35,222 nt of DNA from an uncultured Holdemanella sp. (GCF_934772795.1 NZ_CAKVMR010000019.1:1-35222); one strand, 5' to 3'; shown: positions 24,374 to 31,076, numbered from the stretch's first letter. A program made the numbers and translations. The notes: generated by a model not told the origin, from the sequence alone.

Positions 24374-24393
24374 GTTAGATTGGAGTGATATGA

Positions 24394-25440
24394 ATGATTA
24401 ATATAGAACATTTGGATAAAACCTATCATTTAAAGAATGCGGACGTACATGCTGTAGATGATGTTTCATTACATATTGAAAGTGGGCAAATCTATGGTGT
24501 GATCGGATATTCGGGTGCAGGTAAGAGTACTTTAGTTCGATGTTTGAACTTTCTAGAGATTCCAGATTCTGGAAGTATTGAAATTGAAGGTTTTGGTAAG
24601 GTAAACGCAAATCAAGGAAGTTTAGATATAAGTCAAAAAAAATTAAGAGAGTTAAGAAGATCGATTGGAATGATCTTTCAACATTTCAACTTATTAGATC
24701 GAAGTACTGTGTTTGACAATGTGGCCTATCCATTAAAGTATACGGGTTTATCAAAGAAAGAAATTGAGGCTCGTGTAGATGAATTATTAGATTTAGTGGA
24801 TTTGGCAGATAAAAAATATGTATATCCATCCCAACTATCAGGTGGACAAAAACAACGTGTAGCCATCGCAAGAGCATTGTCTAACAATCCTAAAGTATTA
24901 CTTAGTGATGAAGCTACTTCTGCTCTAGATCCAGATGCGACAGAATCGATTTTAAAGTTATTGAAAAATTTAAATAAAAGATTAGGAATCACAATTATCT
25001 TGATCACACATGAAATGAGCGTGATTAAATCTATCGCAAATCGTGTGGCGGTTATGGAAAATGGTAAGGTTGTTGAAGAAGGAGATGTATATGATATCTT
25101 CGCAAATCCAAAAAAGGAAATCACAAAGAAATTTATTAATTCAGCTTCTGCTTTATCAAACATCACAAAGTTGATTGAGAACAAGACAATTATTCCTACA
25201 GATAGTAAATTAGTTAAACTTATATTCACTAGAGATAGTGTGGGTAGTGCAACCATTTCAAAAATATCTCGTGAATACAATGTGGATGTAAATATCATGT
25301 TGGCCAATGTGGATGTCGTCAATGCGGATGCCTTGGGAGGTATCATTGCTTCTATTGAAGGAACCAAGGAAAATGTACAAAGTGCTATTGATTTTCTACA
25401 TGAATCAAATGTAAGGGTGGAGGTGATTCACAATGCCTAA
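24394..25440 (+). CDS. metN: Methionine ABC transporter ATP-binding protein
   Basis: Cytoplasmic ATPase of the methionine importer, 348 residues. The ABC domain (about 1-245) has Walker A GYSGAGKSTLVR, Q-loop MIFQHFNLL, signature LSGGQKQRVAIARAL, Walker B VLLSDEATSALDP and switch His in LITHEMSV. The C-terminal NIL domain (about 268-345: KLVKLIFTRDSVGSATISKI through FLHESNVRVEVI) is the regulatory domain that binds methionine and inhibits transport in E. coli MetN. GGAGTGA (24382-24388) lies ahead of the ATG at 24394; an ATG at 24390 is out of frame and closes at once. The first structural gene after the Met attenuator, it overlaps metI by eight bases. Confidence 0.96.
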   Translation: MINIEHLDKTYHLKNADVHAVDDVSLHIESGQIYGVIGYSGAGKSTLVRCLNFLEIPDSGSIEIEGFGKVNANQGSLDISQKKLRELRRSIGMIFQHFNLLDRSTVFDNVAYPLKYTGLSKKEIEARVDELLDLVDLADKKYVYPSQLSGGQKQRVAIARALSNNPKVLLSDEATSALDPDATESILKLLKNLNKRLGITIILITHEMSVIKSIANRVAVMENGKVVEEGDVYDIFANPKKEITKKFINSASALSNITKLIENKTIIPTDSKLVKLIFTRDSVGSATISKISREYNVDVNIMLANVDVVNADALGGIIASIEGTKENVQSAIDFLHESNVRVEVIHNA

Positions 25441-26131
25441 ATTTATAGCAGATTTCTTTCCAAACGTTGCCAATTACTGGGATATTTTTAAACAAGCTTT
25501 ACAAGCAACTTATCAAATGTTTTTCATTGCAGGATTGATCACATTACTAATTGGAGGTGCCTTTGGAATTTCATTGATTGTCACAAAGACAGATGGTATT
25601 AAGCCAAATCGAATAGTTCACTTTATTTTAGAAGTCATCACGAATGTGTTTAGGGCAGTACCATTTATCATCTTATTGATTTTCTTGATTCCATTAACAC
25701 GAAGTATTGCAGGTACTTCAATTGGTGTCAAAGGAGCTATTGTTCCATTAGTATTTGGAGCCGTTCCATTCTATACAAGACAAGTTGAAACGGCATTAGC
25801 AGATGTAAATCCAGGAAAGATTGAAGCGGCAAGAAGTATGGGAAGTTCAACACTAGGAATTATCTTTCGTGTTTATTTACATGAGGCGTTGCCTGATTTG
25901 ATTCGTGTTACAACTATTACAGCCATTTCATTGATTGGACTTACAACGAGTGCAGGCGCAGTAGGAGCTGGTGGAATTGGTTCATTCGCAATCAATTATG
26001 GACAAAACTTACATTATCAAGATGTCGTGAATCTATGTGTGATCTTATTATTGATTATTGTTTCGTTGATTCAATTATTGGGTAATACATTATCAAAAGC
26101 GACAACGAATAAAGAATTATTTCATAAATAA
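25433..26131 (+). CDS. metI: Methionine ABC transporter permease
   Basis: Membrane subunit of the methionine importer, 232 residues with five hydrophobic helices. Conserved segments include FRAVPFIILLIFLIPLTR, PFYTRQVETALADVNPGKIE and the coupling-helix region AARSMGSSTLGIIFRVYLHEA, followed by the glycine-rich SAGAVGAGGIGSFAINYG, all typical of MetI/MetP. It starts inside the end of metN with a full GGAGGTGA (25419-25426) seven bases ahead, so it has its own strong ribosome binding site. metQ follows 16 bases later. Confidence 0.95.
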   Translation: MPKFIADFFPNVANYWDIFKQALQATYQMFFIAGLITLLIGGAFGISLIVTKTDGIKPNRIVHFILEVITNVFRAVPFIILLIFLIPLTRSIAGTSIGVKGAIVPLVFGAVPFYTRQVETALADVNPGKIEAARSMGSSTLGIIFRVYLHEALPDLIRVTTITAISLIGLTTSAGAVGAGGIGSFAINYGQNLHYQDVVNLCVILLLIIVSLIQLLGNTLSKATTNKELFHK

Positions 26132-26147
26132 AAAGGAGAAAAGGATT

Positions 26148-27068
26148 ATGAAGACAAATAAATTATTTAAAACATTTTTAACAGCCGGCTTAGTAGCCAC
26201 AACATTACTTACAGGATGTGCATCAAATTCAACAAGTGAACCTGTAAAAATTGGTATTCCAAGTGATGCCACAAATGGAGGAAGAGGATTATTGCTTCTA
26301 GAAAAAGCAGGCTTGATTGATGTGGATGACAAGGCTGGATGGACTCCTGAATTGAAGGATGTCAAAAAATATAAATACAATATTGAAATTGTTCCTACAC
26401 AAGCCAATACATTAGTTTCAACTTTGGATGATTTTGGAGCAGCTACAATCAATGGTACATATGCGATTCCTGCTGGATTAAAGCCTAAAAAGGATGGCTT
26501 AATTACAGAAGTACAAGAAGTAGGAAGTGATAATCCATTTATTAATGTGATCGTTGCACGTACGGCTGATAAAGATAATGAAGATTATCAAAAGGTAGTA
26601 AAGGCATACCAAAGTCAGGTGGTAGCTGAATATATTCTAGAAAAGAATAATGGATCGAGTGTTCCTGCATTTGAATATGACAAAGATTATACAGTCGATA
26701 AAAACTTCGTGAGTGATATTGAAGGATATCAATCAAGTTCAGATGGAAAGAAAGTTATTAAGATTGGTACTTGTGGTTCTGCCGATACATTTAGAGCTGT
26801 ACAAAAAGTATTAGACGATGAAAATTCAGGAATTTATTTAGATGTAGTTGTATTTGATGCATATAATTTACCAAACGAAGCCTTAAATAATGGTGAAATT
26901 GATTTGAACTCATTCCAACACAAAGCTTATTTGAAAAACGAATGTGAAGCGCAAGGATATGATTTAACTGCGATTGGTGATACAAGTTCTGCTCCATTGA
27001 CTTTATATTCTAAGAAAGTGGATTCTTTAAAAGCATTAAAAGAATTAGCTGGTAAAAAAGAAGACTAA
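26148..27068 (+). CDS. metQ: MetQ-type methionine-binding lipoprotein, apparently circularly permuted
   Basis: Substrate-binding lipoprotein of the MetNIQ importer, 306 residues; lipobox LTGC with Cys24. The order of its halves is reversed relative to canonical MetQ/NlpA. Residues 33-174 (IGIPSDATNGGRGLLLLEKA, AATINGTYAIPAGL, NPFINVIVARTAD, VVKAYQS) match what is normally the C-terminal half, where E. coli MetQ has VAVPNDPTNLGRSLLLLQK and VQAYQS. After a linker at about 175-200, residues 200-298 (IKIGTCGSADTFRAVQKV, FDAYNLPNEALNNGEIDLNS, FQHKAYL, LYSKKVDSLKAL) match the normal N-terminal half (VTFNDYVLPNEALSKGDIDA, FQHKPYL, YSKKIKSLDEL). Both halves look intact and there is no frame break. 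AAGGAG precedes the ATG. The comparison is from memory of E. coli MetQ. The ligand is inferred from context. Confidence 0.9.
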   Translation: MKTNKLFKTFLTAGLVATTLLTGCASNSTSEPVKIGIPSDATNGGRGLLLLEKAGLIDVDDKAGWTPELKDVKKYKYNIEIVPTQANTLVSTLDDFGAATINGTYAIPAGLKPKKDGLITEVQEVGSDNPFINVIVARTADKDNEDYQKVVKAYQSQVVAEYILEKNNGSSVPAFEYDKDYTVDKNFVSDIEGYQSSSDGKKVIKIGTCGSADTFRAVQKVLDDENSGIYLDVVVFDAYNLPNEALNNGEIDLNSFQHKAYLKNECEAQGYDLTAIGDTSSAPLTLYSKKVDSLKALKELAGKKED

Positions 27069-27072
27069 TAAG

Positions 27073-27099
27073 AAAAGCCGATTTCTCGGCTTTTTACTT
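27073..27099. terminator. Terminator after metQ
   Basis: A nine-base stem (27073-27081 with 27086-27094, core GCCGA) around TTTC, with T-rich sequence to the right and A-rich sequence to the left. It can serve metNIQ and, read on the minus strand, the convergent cell-wall operon whose last stop codon lies at 27094-27096. Confidence 0.85.
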
Positions 27100-27399
27100 T
27101 ATTAATTGAGCAATATCTTCTTTTAGCTCATCACTAAACTCATCTAGATCATCCATAGTGATTGCTCCATCGCGCAATAATCCTAACAAAATGATAAACA
27201 TATTTGAACGAGATACATCTCTTGCCAAAACACCAGGACTTTTATAATCATCATAAATTTTCTTTCGTAGTGTTGAATATTTATCGAAAGATGATGCATC
27301 TGAATTTAGTATATCCTTATACTCTTCAATCAATCTATCCATATAGGCTTCTTGCCAGCCACCTAGTTTCTTTCTAAATAATTTCCAATCTTTTTCCAT
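27094..27399 (-). CDS. Uncharacterised 101-residue protein
   Basis: I do not recognise a named family. The protein is small, charged and predicted mostly helical, with no signal peptide or membrane segment. It opens MEKDWKLFRKKLGGWQEAYM and has a hydrophobic helix NMFIILLGLLRDG in the middle and an acidic C-terminal part (DDLDEFSDELKEDIAQLI). AGGAGG stands seven bases before the ATG and overlaps the stop codon of the NlpC/P60 lipoprotein gene upstream, so it is the last gene of the four-gene minus-strand operon starting with the VanX-like enzyme. A cytosolic accessory role is all that context suggests. Confidence 0.75.
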   Translation of the reverse strand: MEKDWKLFRKKLGGWQEAYMDRLIEEYKDILNSDASSFDKYSTLRKKIYDDYKSPGVLARDVSRSNMFIILLGLLRDGAITMDDLDEFSDELKEDIAQLIK

Positions 27400-27408
27400 G
27401 TTGACCTC

Positions 27409-28236
27409 CTATTGAAATAAAGTTTTAATGATTTGATCAACACTCATAGAGTGCAATTGATCTGTATCTTTTAATGTTTTTGAATTCCAATGAAATAAAG
27501 ATACATTGTTTGGTTGTGTAAAACTCGAATCGACAGTGCAATCTGGGTAGCGATTATACCAGTCTGGATAATAAGTTTCCATGATTTTTTTGGCATATTC
27601 GACAGCTTGTGAATTGGAATTTCCACTTAAATCATGTGTGCCTGAAATCTTGACTCCAGGAGGACTTGAATGCACAATCAGCAAGCTTCCATCCTCACAT
27701 ACACCAAGTACAATATAAACATGGGCATTTGCCATAGATACAATATCTCCTGGTTTTGCGTCTAGTATGGAATCACTATATGTTCCTAGTTTCATATTCG
27801 CAAATGTTTTTGTCATTTCTTCGGCCTTTAATACATAGCCATTACCATGATTGGATTTAGTTTCTAATGTATTGTAGATGGCCCAGCCTACATAGCCTGA
27901 ACAATCTAATCCATTATGGATTTCATACATATAGTTTTCATAGTTGTATGTACTATCTTGTGAAGCATAGAAAGTTTTCCATTCTTTAGATAAACCCAAA
28001 GTTAATGCTTCCGTTCCAGAACCAGTTTGTGCTTCGTTCCAACCTCCCCCATAAATATAGAGTGTTTGACCAACGGGTTTTAATGCGTTCTTTAAAAAAT
28101 CAGTTGTAGTATGAATCGCTTTTGTTTGAAACTTTGTTTCTTCTGTTTTATGACATGAAGATATCCCAAAGATGATTATGAAGATAATCAAGATTGGCAA
28201 AAGGATACGGTCATAGCGAATTTTTCTTTTTTTCAT
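27409..28236 (-). CDS. Membrane-anchored NlpC/P60-type cysteine peptidase
   Basis: Probable cell-wall peptidase of 275 residues. A hydrophobic segment at about residues 10-27 ends in ISSC (Cys28), so it is either a lipoprotein with a weak lipobox or a signal-anchored protein. The catalytic Cys is in NGLDCSGYVGWAIYN (about residue 111), which matches the DCSGxV motif of NlpC/P60. The His is in NAHVYIVLG, with the loop KPGDIVSM before it. YIYGGGWNEA near residue 61 resembles the YxxGG strand that precedes the catalytic domain. The start lies 26 bases inside the end of the preceding gene with a weak GAGAG upstream. It is in an operon with a D-Ala-D-Ala dipeptidase, which supports a peptidoglycan role. 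Confidence 0.82.
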   Translation of the reverse strand: MKKRKIRYDRILLPILIIFIIIFGISSCHKTEETKFQTKAIHTTTDFLKNALKPVGQTLYIYGGGWNEAQTGSGTEALTLGLSKEWKTFYASQDSTYNYENYMYEIHNGLDCSGYVGWAIYNTLETKSNHGNGYVLKAEEMTKTFANMKLGTYSDSILDAKPGDIVSMANAHVYIVLGVCEDGSLLIVHSSPPGVKISGTHDLSGNSNSQAVEYAKKIMETYYPDWYNRYPDCTVDSSFTQPNNVSLFHWNSKTLKDTDQLHSMSVDQIIKTLFQ

Positions 28237-28609
28237 TATTCTTGCTCTCTTCTATCAATTCATCAATATAAGAATCATCAATCTCAAAACCTAAGTAACA
28301 TAAACCACGATAGATGAAGTTCATATCACTTAAATTCAGGATTTGATGCATCAATTCTTTTTTCTTATCGTTGATCAAAGACATATCATAATCACTAGTA
28401 TTACCACAAGGATGTGTGCACGTTTTACAGCTTGGCGATATCTTGTCTTTTTCTTCATGTACTAAATCAATTAGATCTTGTGTAACTGTATGATTTTTTA
28501 AATGTTGAAGACAATCTATAATAATTGTGTCTGTATTTTCTGTTTTTGGATTTGAATCCACAGTTTTAGAAAGTCCAATTAATGCGGACCATAATTTAGT
28601 TTCTATCAA
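28211..28609 (-). CDS. Uncharacterised protein with a CxxCxxxC motif
   Basis: A 132-residue cytosolic-type protein that I cannot assign. Its most distinctive feature is the central motif CKTCTHPCGNTSDYDMS (about residues 61-77), which could bind an Fe-S cluster or zinc. The rest is helical and charged, ending in a Lys/Glu-rich tail. The start is TTG at 28609: AGGAGG (complement of 28617-28622) is correctly placed and no ATG exists before conserved-looking sequence. It overlaps both operon neighbours, by 14 bases with the VanX-like gene and 26 bases with the NlpC/P60 gene, so it is an integral member of this operon. Confidence 0.7.
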   Translation of the reverse strand: MIETKLWSALIGLSKTVDSNPKTENTDTIIIDCLQHLKNHTVTQDLIDLVHEEKDKISPSCKTCTHPCGNTSDYDMSLINDKKKELMHQILNLSDMNFIYRGLCYLGFEIDDSYIDELIEESKNNEKKKNSL

Positions 28610-29210
28610 GTTTTACCTCCTCGTTAAAATAAGTATCTGGATAGGGTTCATCCTTTAAAGTGTAGTGCCACCACTCGGATTCTAAAGGGATAAATCCATT
28701 ATCTAACATCAAATTTCTTAATGTCATGCGATTGTTTATTTGATGATTCGTTAATCCTTTTGTGTATAATGGACCCGAAATATCGCCAAAATAATCAAAA
28801 TAAGATCCCATATCTAATTCTTTTCCTGTTTTTTCATCAACTAAAGTTAAATCGACAGTGCTACCTCTGGTGTGTGCAGATTTTTCGATGATAAAGTCAT
28901 TCTCGAAAAGATCACTTTTGGAATATTCAGGATAGAAGATGGATTTCATTTTATCATCTTCAGTATCTTTCCAAGTCATGAAATGATCAAGGGCACTTTG
29001 CGGTCTGTAGGCATCCCATATCTTTAATCGATATCCCATTTGTCTTGCTTTTGAGTTGATTATTTTTAATTGTTCCACCAATTCTTTTGTTCCTAACGCT
29101 ACCGGATCAATATAGCCATCAATAATTTTGCCGATGAAGTTGTAAGTTGTGCAATAGCGTATTTCTAAAAGAATATCGGGGATTTCTTTTTGTATATTTA
29201 ATAATTTCAT
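28596..29210 (-). CDS. D-alanyl-D-alanine dipeptidase, VanX/DdpX-like (M15D)
   Basis: Zinc dipeptidase of 204 residues. The family pattern is complete: YCTTYNFIGKIIDGY near the N-terminus, IWDAYRPQSALDHF with the conserved Arg, SAHTRGSTVDLTL (the SxHxxGxxxD zinc site), ELDMGSYFDYFGD and EWWHYTL with the catalytic Glu and third zinc His. VanX removes D-Ala-D-Ala in vancomycin-resistant cells, but chromosomal homologues also recycle D-Ala or take part in wall turnover. There is no vanH or vanA ligase nearby, so resistance is not indicated. No signal peptide is present, so it is cytosolic. No Shine-Dalgarno precedes the ATG; a TAGAAT -10 ends six bases before it, suggesting a leaderless transcript. 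It is the first gene of a four-gene operon. Confidence 0.9.
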   Translation of the reverse strand: MKLLNIQKEIPDILLEIRYCTTYNFIGKIIDGYIDPVALGTKELVEQLKIINSKARQMGYRLKIWDAYRPQSALDHFMTWKDTEDDKMKSIFYPEYSKSDLFENDFIIEKSAHTRGSTVDLTLVDEKTGKELDMGSYFDYFGDISGPLYTKGLTNHQINNRMTLRNLMLDNGFIPLESEWWHYTLKDEPYPDTYFNEEVKLDRN

Positions 29211-29216
29211 GTGTAT

Positions 29217-29222
29217 ATTCTA
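29217..29222 (-). promoter_or_regulatory. -10 element of the VanX-like operon
   Basis: TAGAAT on the minus strand, six bases before the ATG. The -35 at 17 bases is weak (TAGATT). Confidence 0.4.
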
Positions 29223-29258
29223 ATACATTTGTTTATGTTAATCTACTCATGTTTTGTG

Positions 29259-29264
29259 TATAAT
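29259..29264 (+). promoter_or_regulatory. -10 element before the acidic protein gene
   Basis: A perfect TATAAT directly preceded by TG, 26 bases before the ATG at 29291; no good -35. It is divergent from the VanX-like operon. Confidence 0.5.
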
Positions 29265-29290
29265 ACTTCATGGAAATGAGGTAATGAATA

Positions 29291-29893
29291 ATGAAATTTA
29301 GTGATATTGATTTTTCAGCCATTTCAAGAATGATGGACAATATGAGCGATGAAGAAAAGAATAAGTTAAATGACATGGCTCAAAATATGATGAATAATAT
29401 GAAACAAAATGAAGAGCCTGAAGAAGAAACTGACTTTTATGAAGCTTTAAATATAAAGGAAGAAGATTATGCAGATTTTCCTGGAAGTGTCTTAGACCAA
29501 ATTGAAGCAGGTAGTGATTTAGAAGTCTATTATGAAGATGTGAAGGATGCGGATTTTAGTGCGAGTGCATTATTCTATGCGAAAGCCACTTTGAACATGT
29601 TGCGAAAATACATCTATCCAGTATTTAAAAATTTCTTTGATGGATTTAATAATCCTTCTACGACAACAATCTATTCTTATTTATATCCTTTGATGAATCA
29701 GGATAATATTCATAAATTGTTTGATGAAGAATTTGGTACACCAGAAGGATGGATGGAACTTAAAAATGCGCTTCAACAAATCTATATTATATTGAACCGT
29801 GCTGAATATGATTTTGTGAGTTATGAAGATTTACAATTATTAAAAGATATTTTATTTAATCAAGAAGTGTTATTGAAAATTAAGAGTCTATGA
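29291..29893 (+). CDS. Uncharacterised acidic protein, 200 residues
   Basis: Not recognised. It is soluble, without signal peptide, and predicted helical. The first 50 residues are rich in Met, Asn and Glu (SRMMDNMSDEEKNKLNDMA) and end in an acidic run, EEPEEETD. The remainder contains aromatic-rich helices (LRKYIYPVFKNFFDGFNNP). GAGG ten bases before the ATG is a moderate ribosome binding site. Its stop overlaps the ATG of the pentapeptide-repeat gene (ATGA), so the two proteins are made in a fixed ratio and may act together. No function can be proposed. Confidence 0.75.
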   Translation: MKFSDIDFSAISRMMDNMSDEEKNKLNDMAQNMMNNMKQNEEPEEETDFYEALNIKEEDYADFPGSVLDQIEAGSDLEVYYEDVKDADFSASALFYAKATLNMLRKYIYPVFKNFFDGFNNPSTTTIYSYLYPLMNQDNIHKLFDEEFGTPEGWMELKNALQQIYIILNRAEYDFVSYEDLQLLKDILFNQEVLLKIKSL

Positions 29894-30504
29894 AAAAATT
29901 AAAAATAAATACGAGTCTAGAACCAATGGATGAATGGACATATGAATCGTATGTGAGTGATTATACATTTGAGAATGTATGTATTGAAGAAAGTTTAGAT
30001 AATATCACAATGGATGGTTGTAAATTTAGTAAGTGTCAATTTAAGGATTGTAACTTTAGCTTTATTGAATGTATGGATATTGTCTTTGATCATTGTGAAT
30101 TTGAAAATGTTCACTTTAATCAATGCAGTTTAAGTCGCGTTCATTTTATTTCCTGTCGAATTAGTGGAATGGAGCTTTCACAAAGCTTAGTTCAAGATAC
30201 ATTATTTCAACTATGTAAAGGGCATTATTGTGATTTTGGTGGTAGTACATTTAAAGATTGTATGTTTGACATTGATGATTTAACGGGTTCTGGATTTATT
30301 CAATGTGAGTTGAAAAAGACTTCATTTGATAAATGTATATTAAATTCAACAGAATGGTTTAATACGGAATTAAAAAAGCTTGATTTCTCAAGCTGTGAAA
30401 TTGAAAATATGGCAGTGTCGAGTGATAAATTAACGGGTGTTGTATTGAATTCATCTCAAGCACTTGAATTTGTGAAACTTTTAGGCGTTGTAGTTAAAGA
30501 TTGA
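29890..30504 (+). CDS. Cysteine-rich pentapeptide-repeat protein
   Basis: A 204-residue protein made largely of pentapeptide repeats (A(D/N)LXX type), which fold into a right-handed square beta-helix. The repeats run from about residue 28 to 180, with central Phe, Ile or Val and an unusual number of Cys at the same register (CKFSKCQFKDCNFSFIEC, then FDHCEFENVHFNQC). The end, ALEFVKLLGVVVKD, is a common C-terminal cap of this family. Some members protect DNA gyrase from quinolones (Qnr, MfpA); most have unknown roles, and resistance should not be assumed. It overlaps the preceding gene by four bases, with no own strong ribosome binding site, and its end overlaps the convergent TetR gene by 11 bases. 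Confidence 0.88.
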   Translation: MKKLKINTSLEPMDEWTYESYVSDYTFENVCIEESLDNITMDGCKFSKCQFKDCNFSFIECMDIVFDHCEFENVHFNQCSLSRVHFISCRISGMELSQSLVQDTLFQLCKGHYCDFGGSTFKDCMFDIDDLTGSGFIQCELKKTSFDKCILNSTEWFNTELKKLDFSSCEIENMAVSSDKLTGVVLNSSQALEFVKLLGVVVKD

Positions 30505-31024
30505 CATATTGTTTCAATCTTTCGGGCATGGATTCAATCAACATATTGACGAGTGTCTCAATGTCTAAATACATATTTTTTTCTACCCATGATTTTGTCA
30601 TTTCAATAGAGCCATGACAATACATTTGAAGTAGAAAGTCAAGTTGTGGATCAATGGTTGTTTTTGTTTCGATTTTCTTTTTGTAGAAATCATAGATACA
30701 GCGATAGTCATAGTTTGTCAAAGAATTGTAGTCATCTTCTTTAAAGGCTTCTTTAAAGAAAGTGCTTTGGCTTTGAATAAATGTAAATTTTTTAATCAAA
30801 GCTTCTTTTAAAGTAGTTTGATCAGCCATTTCTTTAAAAGAATCTAGACACAGCTTTTCAAAGTACCAGTTTACTAAATCTTCTTTATCTTCGAAATTAC
30901 GATAAAATGTTTGCCTTGTCAGATTCGATTCTTTCGTAATTTGTGTGACTGTAATCTTGTTTAAGGGTTGTGTTTTTAATAAGTTTAATAGCGCATTTGC
31001 GATGGTTAATTTTGTATCATTCAT
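30494..31024 (-). CDS. TetR-family transcriptional regulator
   Basis: A 176-residue regulator with the TetR helix-turn-helix at about residues 5-50 (ITVTQITKESNLTRQTFYRNF, then EDKEDLVNWYF). The C-terminal all-helical domain is of the type found in DhaS-like and related Firmicutes regulators (CHGSIEMTKSWVEKN). The start at 31024 is preferred: a TATAAT (complement of 31031-31036) ends six bases upstream, implying a leaderless mRNA, whereas the first in-frame ATG at 31042 would lie upstream of that promoter. Neither has a Shine-Dalgarno. It is divergent from the DtxR-type gene, and a palindrome between them may be its operator. Confidence 0.85.
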   Translation of the reverse strand: MNDTKLTIANALLNLLKTQPLNKITVTQITKESNLTRQTFYRNFEDKEDLVNWYFEKLCLDSFKEMADQTTLKEALIKKFTFIQSQSTFFKEAFKEDDYNSLTNYDYRCIYDFYKKKIETKTTIDPQLDFLLQMYCHGSIEMTKSWVEKNMYLDIETLVNMLIESMPERLKQYVNL

Positions 31025-31030
31025 ATATTT

Positions 31031-31076
31031 ATTATATGTCATGTCAATTGACTTTAAAAGAGGACTAGCTTAAAAT
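31031..31076. promoter_or_regulatory. Divergent promoters and palindromic operator
   Basis: Plus strand: -35 TTGACT (31048-31053), a 17-base spacer, -10 TAAAAT (31071-31076) for the DtxR-type gene. Minus strand: -10 TATAAT (31031-31036) for tetR. The perfect palindrome GTCAATTGAC (31043-31052) overlaps the plus -35 and adjoins the minus -10, a good place for a repressor controlling both genes. Confidence 0.6.

Noticed and set aside
24235..24379. A 5'-proximal ATG reading frame overlapping the Met leader in another frame
   Set aside because: It has no ribosome binding site ahead of it (AAGGAGG lies after its ATG) and begins at the likely transcript start; the Met-rich frame is correctly placed.
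24170..24393. S-box or T-box upstream of metNIQ
   Set aside because: No AGAG joint with paired ATC/GAT stems, no T-box TGGNACCGCG-like bulge, and too little space before the leader peptide.
24726..25367. 213-codon minus-strand frame inside metN
   Set aside because: It lies antisense to a fully conserved ABC ATPase, has no ribosome binding site and no recognisable motifs.
28596..29210. Vancomycin resistance cassette
   Set aside because: Only a VanX-like enzyme is present; VanH, VanA/B ligase and VanRS genes are absent.
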